From an uncultured Oscillospiraceae bacterium (GTDB lineage Bacteria > Bacillota > Clostridia > Oscillospirales > Oscillospiraceae): a stretch of 26,930 bases of DNA. Below, piece after piece: positions 23,210-26,930 of this stretch. The DNA is taken from positions 1-26,930 of the forward strand of contig CAKUJA010000017.1 in NCBI GenBank assembly GCA_934661135.1, written 5' to 3'. Below the pieces are notes generated by a model. It saw only the letters and a program-made list of their open reading frames with translations. It searched no databases and was not told the origin of the DNA. The stretch's first letter is position 1. Every line of letters starts with the position of its first letter. A program made the position numbers and the translations under genes.

Positions 23210-24229
23210 ATGCCTGCAACCATCTATGACGTTGCGGCTCGTAGCGGCGTATCTACTGCCACCGTGTCGCGCATTCTCTCTGGCAAAATCACAAGCCGCA
23301 GTAAATCCTATCAAAAAGTGATGACTGCAGTCGACGAGCTCGGCTATACTTCACCTATGCTTTGTGCCGCAAAATTGTCGACGCAGCCGCATACGCAGAA
23401 AGTCATGTTGATTGTAGATGATCTGACAAATCCCTTTTATCAGGGCATTATCTGCGGAATTACCGCTGTCTTAGCAGAAAAGAACTATTTGCCGCAGGTG
23501 GTACTCTCTGGCGCAGGTGCATTCTCCGAGGAATCATTGCTTCAAATCGCAGAATCAGAGCAATATGTTGGTGCAATCATGTTGACCGCAATTGAGACTC
23601 CAGCTCTGATCGATACGCTCAGCCATCTAACAATGCCGATTGTCATGGTAAATCGCTCTCTCCGTTCCTTCGATGTCAATTCCATTTGCATTGACAACCG
23701 CCGCGGCGGCTATATTGCAACGCAATATCTCATTAAAAGTGGGCACCGGCGGATTGCACATCTTTCCGGACCAACCAACTCCACGGCCAGTTACGACCGT
23801 CTTTGTGGTTTCCGCGATGCAATGGACGATAACCATCTTCCGATTCCAAAAGAAGCCATCTTCTTAGGCGATCTGAAGGCGGCCTCCGGCGCAGCCTTTG
23901 CCGCCTACTATCAGGAACATTTGCGGCATTATACCGCCGTGTTCTGCGCAAATGACGTGATGGCGGCCATGTTTGTCAAATGCCTGAAAGAACGCGGTAT
24001 CATTGTCCCGAACGATGTCAGCGTAATTTGCTTTGACGACACGCCGGAAACCACCGGCGGCATCATCAATCTGACCACATTGGCGCAAAACCCAAACACC
24101 ATGGGACGCGCCGCTGCCGAAAACCTGCTCAGTCTGCTGCATGAAAATGGAAATCATCTCTGTAAAAAAACGATTTTTCCGCCGGCTCTGATCGTGCGAG
24201 ACAGCGTTGCACCGCTTGGTGGAAAATAA
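23210..24229 (+). CDS. LacI-family transcriptional regulator
   Basis: A 339-residue regulator. The N-terminal helix-turn-helix is ATIYDVAARSGVSTATVSRILSGK (start to about residue 27), followed by the hinge and a sugar-binding-like effector domain: MLIVDDLTNPFYQGIICGI, YVGAIMLTAIE, MVNRSL, GGYIATQYLIKSGHRRIAHLSG, AVFCANDVMAAMFVKCL and VSVICFDDTPE. The ATG at 23210 is preferred over TTG at 23195 because the HTH begins three residues later. The effector cannot be predicted. It is divergent from the decayed liv/CoA-transferase operon, whose promoter carries a palindrome, so that operon is the likely former or present target. Confidence 0.9.
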   Translation: MPATIYDVAARSGVSTATVSRILSGKITSRSKSYQKVMTAVDELGYTSPMLCAAKLSTQPHTQKVMLIVDDLTNPFYQGIICGITAVLAEKNYLPQVVLSGAGAFSEESLLQIAESEQYVGAIMLTAIETPALIDTLSHLTMPIVMVNRSLRSFDVNSICIDNRRGGYIATQYLIKSGHRRIAHLSGPTNSTASYDRLCGFRDAMDDNHLPIPKEAIFLGDLKAASGAAFAAYYQEHLRHYTAVFCANDVMAAMFVKCLKERGIIVPNDVSVICFDDTPETTGGIINLTTLAQNPNTMGRAAAENLLSLLHENGNHLCKKTIFPPALIVRDSVAPLGGK

Positions 24230-24231
24230 AC

Positions 24232-24268
24232 AAAAAGCGGATCACCAGAAATCGGTGATCCGCTTTTT
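24232..24268. terminator. Bidirectional terminator between lacI-type and exporter genes
   Basis: Fifteen-base perfect arms (aaaaagcggatcacc and ggtgatccgcttttt) with a 7-base loop, between convergent genes. Confidence 0.9.
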
Positions 24269-24309
24269 GCGGCTTGCGCGAAGGCGCAGAATTCGATATA
24301 ATAGGGATG

Positions 24310-24738
24310 CTAGGCGGTGCGTTTGCGGACTGCAATTTGATGCAGAACGGCAACAAGGCAAATTCCTGCCGCAAGGCCGAATGCCCATTCCGCCGTCAGC
24401 GCGCCATAGTGTCGCACACCGTCCATATCGTTTTGGACAAGCGCAGACATCATGTAATAGACATAGGTACCAGGCACGAGCGGAATAAGTCCCGGAATCA
24501 AAAAAATCGTTGCAGGTGCACGCGCGAGCTTCGCACACAGCTCTGAATAGGCCGCCGAAATTGCACCAACCAACACAAGCAGATAGAACAGGCTCTCAAT
24601 CTTTCCGCGCAGCAACAGATAAGCACCCCAACTCAAAACGCCACCGATTGCGGCGGAAAGCATTAGGCGGCGCGGCACGTTCACCAGCAGGCAATACCCT
24701 GCGGTTGCTGCAAATGTGGCCAGAAGATTCACAATCAT
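24310..24738 (-). CDS. Threonine/serine exporter, small subunit (YjjB/ThrE C-terminal type)
   Basis: A 142-residue membrane protein with four to five hydrophobic segments matching the C-terminal (DUF3815) half of ThrE: FAATAGYCLLVNVPRRLMLSA, GGVLSWGAYLLLRG, PATIFLIPGLIPLVPGTYVYY and FGLAAGICLVAVLHQI. The PGLIPLVPG loop is the family hallmark. In single-chain ThrE both halves are fused; here the larger half is encoded just upstream with 4 bp between its stop and this ATG. The ATG at 24738 is chosen over TTG at 24753 as it starts at the usual MIVNLLA position. Confidence 0.88.
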   Translation of the reverse strand: MIVNLLATFAATAGYCLLVNVPRRLMLSAAIGGVLSWGAYLLLRGKIESLFYLLVLVGAISAAYSELCAKLARAPATIFLIPGLIPLVPGTYVYYMMSALVQNDMDGVRHYGALTAEWAFGLAAGICLVAVLHQIAVRKRTA

Positions 24739-24742
24739 ACGC

Positions 24743-25498
24743 CTACACCCCAATCAGATAGATTGCGCTGCCGAAGCCGATGGCCAGCATCAGCGCCAAC
24801 AGCAGCGATTCCGCCAGCCGCAGTAAACCGGAGATCGTGTGACCAACCAGCATATCTCGAACCGCATTTGTCAGCGCCGCGCCCGGAATTAGTAACATTA
24901 TGACGCCGATTGAGAGTCTGTCAACCGCAAGCTGCGGCAAAATGCGGCAGAGGAGACAGATTGCCGCTCCAGCCAGAAGCCCGGTTAAAAGTTGAAAAAA
25001 CGCAGCATTTCTGAACACAGGAGCAATTTTTTGCTGCAAAAAACAGACAAAAACGCCGATAAGCGCCGCAGCGAGACCGTCTGCCCAGCTTCCGCCGAGA
25101 AATACAGCAAATCCGCCGGCTGTTATCACGCTTCCGAGGTATAATACGTATATATTCCGAACTTTTTGATCGATTTCTTCCAGTGCCGCGTGAAATTCAG
25201 CCGCAGAAAGCGGTGCGGCACAGCAGCGGCGGCTGAGTGCGTTGAGCGACTCCAATTTGCGGAAGTCTACGGCAGGATTGCGGCTAATGCGGCGGGTTTG
25301 CGTTAACTCCGTACCGTCGGAGAACAGGATCGTGAGGACGATGTCGGAGGTAATGACAAAAATGTCGACGCGCTCAGCGCCATAGGCGCGGCCAAGACGC
25401 GTCATGGTATCTTCGACCCGGTTGATCTCCGCGCCGCAGGTGAGCAGCATCTCCCCCATGGTCAGAAGCTCGTGCAAAATGCGATTTTGTTCGTCCAA
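24743..25498 (-). CDS. Threonine/serine exporter, large subunit (YjjP/ThrE N-terminal type)
   Basis: A 251-residue protein: a soluble N-terminal domain (LTCGAEINRVEDTMTRLGRAYG; VFITSD-like strand; LTQTRRI) followed by about five membrane helices, ending with IPGAALTNAVRDMLVGHTISGL. This is the DUF1212/ThrE_1 pattern. With the small subunit downstream it should form an exporter of threonine/serine or similar metabolites. TTG at 25498 is proposed as start because AGGAGGTG ends 6 bases upstream; the GTG at 25507 lies inside that ribosome-binding site and is unlikely. Confidence 0.88.
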   Translation of the reverse strand: MDEQNRILHELLTMGEMLLTCGAEINRVEDTMTRLGRAYGAERVDIFVITSDIVLTILFSDGTELTQTRRISRNPAVDFRKLESLNALSRRCCAAPLSAAEFHAALEEIDQKVRNIYVLYLGSVITAGGFAVFLGGSWADGLAAALIGVFVCFLQQKIAPVFRNAAFFQLLTGLLAGAAICLLCRILPQLAVDRLSIGVIMLLIPGAALTNAVRDMLVGHTISGLLRLAESLLLALMLAIGFGSAIYLIGV

Positions 25499-25565
25499 TT
25501 GGCGCACCTCCTCTCCGAGGAAAACATTTTATCAGATTATATCCGATTGTCAAGGGAGTTTTACC

Positions 25566-26081
25566 ATGAACTACGCTACGATCAAGGACTACGATATTGC
25601 CAACGGGCCGGGTGTGCGCGTGAGTCTGTTTGTGTCCGGCTGCGTGCACCACTGCAAGGACTGCTTCAACCCGGAGGCATGGGATTTTGATTACGGCGAG
25701 CCGTTTACAGAGACCGTTATGGAGCGGATTCTCACAATGATGCGGCCGGAATATATCCGCGGAATCACCTAGTTGGGGGGGGAGCCGTTTGACCCGCACA
25801 ACCAGCCGGGACTGCTGGAGCTGACACGGAAAATCCGCGCCGCATACCCAGACAAGTCGATTTGGTCCTTCACCGGATATATCTACGGGCAGAATCTTCC
25901 GCAGCTCCCGGGCGTGACGGAGGAGCTGCTGGCGGGACTGGACGTGCTGGTGGACGGACCATTTATCGCGTCGCTGAAAAACCTCGGATTGCGGTTCCGC
26001 GGATCGGAGAACCAACGCCTGATCGATATGCCAAAAACATTACGCACGGGCGCCGTCGTCCTGTGGGACGAGACGCAGTAA
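25566..26081 (+). pseudogene. nrdG: Anaerobic RNR activating protein, interrupted by an in-frame TAG
   Basis: The frame matches the ~170-residue radical-SAM activase of class III ribonucleotide reductase. Residues 1-68 include YDIANGPGVRVSLFVSGC and the iron-sulphur motif CVHHCKDC (CX3CX2C). TAG at 25770-25772 then replaces the first residue of the conserved LLGGEPF block; the same frame continues LGGEPFDPHNQPGLLEL, IWSFTGYIYG, LDVLVDGPFI and FRGSENQRLIDMPKTL to a normal TAA. No base is lost, so this is a nonsense change, not a frameshift. An eight-G run follows three bases after the TAG. AAGGGAG precedes the ATG. TAG also ends two other genes here, so general reassignment is unlikely. Sequencing error remains possible. 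Confidence 0.85.
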
Positions 26082-26091
26082 GGAGAACCAT

Positions 26092-26523
26092 ATGCCAAAA
26101 ATCAAAATTCACTATTTTTCTGACGACGCACCGCGGCTGAAGATGACGGAGAAGGGCGACTGGATCGACCTCTACTGCGCCGAGACGATGGAGCTGCACA
26201 CGGGGGAATTCGCACTGGTGCCGCTGGGTGTTTCGATGCAGCTCCCTGCCGGGTATGAGGCGCGCACCGCGCCGCGCAGCTCAACCTTCAAGCGCTGGGG
26301 CATCTTGCAGGCCAATTCCGTTGGCGTGATTGACAACAGCTATTGCGGGACGAACGACGAGTGGAAACTGCCGGTTTACGCGACGCGCGACACCGTGCTG
26401 GAAAAGGGCGACCGTATCTGCCAATTCCGTATCTACGAGACACAGCCGCCGATTGAATTTGAGGAATGCGAGGAGCTGAGCGCGGTGGATCGCGGCGGGT
26501 TTGGCTCCACAGGGAGAAAGTAA
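26092..26523 (+). CDS. dut: dUTP diphosphatase
   Basis: A 143-residue trimeric-type dUTPase that hydrolyses dUTP to dUMP and pyrophosphate. The five motifs are present in order: a modified motif 1 (GDWIDLYCAE), motif 2 APRSSTFKRWGI, motif 3 GVIDNSYCGTNDEW (with the catalytic aspartate of GVID), motif 4 KGDRICQFRI and motif 5 DRGGFGSTGRK, the glycine-rich C-terminal arm that closes over the active site. AAGGAG lies 7 bases before the ATG, 10 bp after nrdG, so both are in one deoxynucleotide operon. The lack of the usual Asp after VID (here Asn) is a small departure. Confidence 0.93.
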   Translation: MPKIKIHYFSDDAPRLKMTEKGDWIDLYCAETMELHTGEFALVPLGVSMQLPAGYEARTAPRSSTFKRWGILQANSVGVIDNSYCGTNDEWKLPVYATRDTVLEKGDRICQFRIYETQPPIEFEECEELSAVDRGGFGSTGRK

Positions 26524-26528
26524 GAAAT

Positions 26529-26706
26529 GGGCATGGGGTTGGAGACAGCCCTGTGCCCATTTTGGTTCTCTTTGAAAAAGGAGAATTTTTGTGCTCTTAT
26601 TTTTTCACTTTTGGGAAAATGGACACAAACAGCATTTTCTTTTTTGACTCCAAAAGGATTTGCGCCCCCATTCTTTTCGCCTCTTTTCGGAGAAAGAAAA
26701 GAATCG
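26529..26706 (+). repeat. Dispersed double-hairpin repeat, copy B
   Basis: It carries the same parts as copy A in the same order, on the opposite strand: a gggca...tgccc hairpin (26529-26558) around ttggagaca, a spacer with ctttgaaaaaggag, and a second hairpin starting cccattcttttc and ending aaagaaaagaat (26670-26704). The spacer is longer here by about 65 bases. The first hairpin, 6 bp after dut, could act as its terminator. Confidence 0.75.
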
Positions 26707-26930
26707 CCGACGCGTCAGAAGAAGCGCGCTGCACTGCACTTTCGGCTGACGCCGAAAGCTCCGTATCCGCTTGCTCCTTCTTCCTTTCCAAACTGTGACC
26801 GCTCTGCTGGGTCACAGTTTGGTTCTGGGAGACACCCTTGGATTCCGCGGCGTATGGAATTCGGAAAAAATACGATAGAATTGTAGGGGCGGACGACTCT
26901 GTCCGCCCGGCAGTAGGCAAAGATGGTTTC
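26707..26930 (+). other. Gene-free stretch with three further hairpins
   Basis: I see no gene. Hairpins are at 26739-26758 (ctttcggc arms), 26788-26822 (13-base perfect arms ccaaactgtgacc around nine bases) and 26883-26909 (gtaggggcgga...tccgcccg, a member of the same family as the block at 9365-9621). Confidence 0.6.

Noticed and set aside
25566..25772. TAG read as pyrrolysine or another recoded residue
   Set aside because: The position is Leu in the family, no pyl genes are in the window, and TAG ends at least two other genes here (4469-4471 and 24745-24743).
25773..26081. Separate gene from TTG right after the amber codon of nrdG
   Set aside because: No ribosome-binding site precedes it and it begins in the middle of the conserved LGGEPF motif, so it is the 3' part of nrdG. 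Re-initiation was considered but has no support.
26527..26886. Small open frames in the terminal repeat region and in copy A
   Set aside because: They lie entirely in hairpin repeat DNA; the resemblance between the two copies' translations follows from DNA repeat similarity.

Overview
The window looks like chromosomal DNA of a strictly anaerobic, GC-rich Clostridia, most like the Oscillospiraceae and relatives of the gut. The basis is a YgeY/YgeW/carbamate kinase purine-fermentation cluster, a type III glutamine synthetase, an oxygen-sensitive class III ribonucleotide reductase, a Mbeg1-like protein, a split ThrE-type threonine/serine exporter, strong GGC/CTG/GCC codon bias, and intergenic repeats of a kind scattered through such genomes. 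I see no rRNA, tRNA, CRISPR array, phage gene or transposase gene. The taxonomy is inferred from gene content only.

Layout. 1-3200: end of a catabolic operon (ygeY, cut by the window edge, then ygeW and carbamate kinase), closed by a terminator. 3299-7476: a Mbeg1-like alpha/beta hydrolase, a convergent YfcE-type phosphodiesterase, and glnN with a clear promoter. 7508-9628: copy A of a dispersed hairpin repeat, a flavodoxin-type reductase, a DMT transporter, and a block of a second repeat family. 9629-11225: an AbrB-like regulator overlapping a PLP enzyme (YnbB / methionine gamma-lyase family). 11272-13973: a divergent operon for pseudouridine breakdown (psuK, psuG) overlapping an acetyltransferase whose N-terminus is a four-unit 63-bp tandem repeat. 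14022-16914: a translationally coupled operon PAP2 phosphatase > alpha/beta hydrolase > DUF2804, with a 159-bp TA-flanked inverted-repeat element (MITE-like) just upstream. 17211-20484: a TIGR04255 protein and nrdD. 20630-22927: a heavily deleted branched-chain amino-acid-type ABC transporter / CoA-transferase locus that retains one intact VOC-fold gene, opposite a LacI-family regulator (23210-24229) and an operator-like intergenic region. 24310-25498: the two ThrE halves. 25566-26523: nrdG, broken by an in-frame TAG, followed by dut. 26524-26930: repeat copy B and a string of hairpins with no gene.

How the parts fit. YgeY/YgeW/carbamate kinase would yield ATP from carbamoyl phosphate at the end of purine fermentation, and psuK/psuG would recover uracil and ribose 5-phosphate from pseudouridine. 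nrdD, nrdG and dut are all deoxynucleotide genes, but nrdG is about 5 kb from nrdD and carries a stop codon in its conserved core. The decayed liv/CoA-transferase locus still has a promoter with a palindrome between -35 and -10, which suggests the neighbouring LacI regulator has partly outlived its target.

Most notable observations: the amber codon in nrdG; the mosaic of deletions in the liv/CoA-transferase locus; the in-frame minisatellite on the psu-linked acetyltransferase; the MITE-like element in the PAP2 operon leader; and two dispersed repeat families. I did not find a convincing wholly new multi-gene system.
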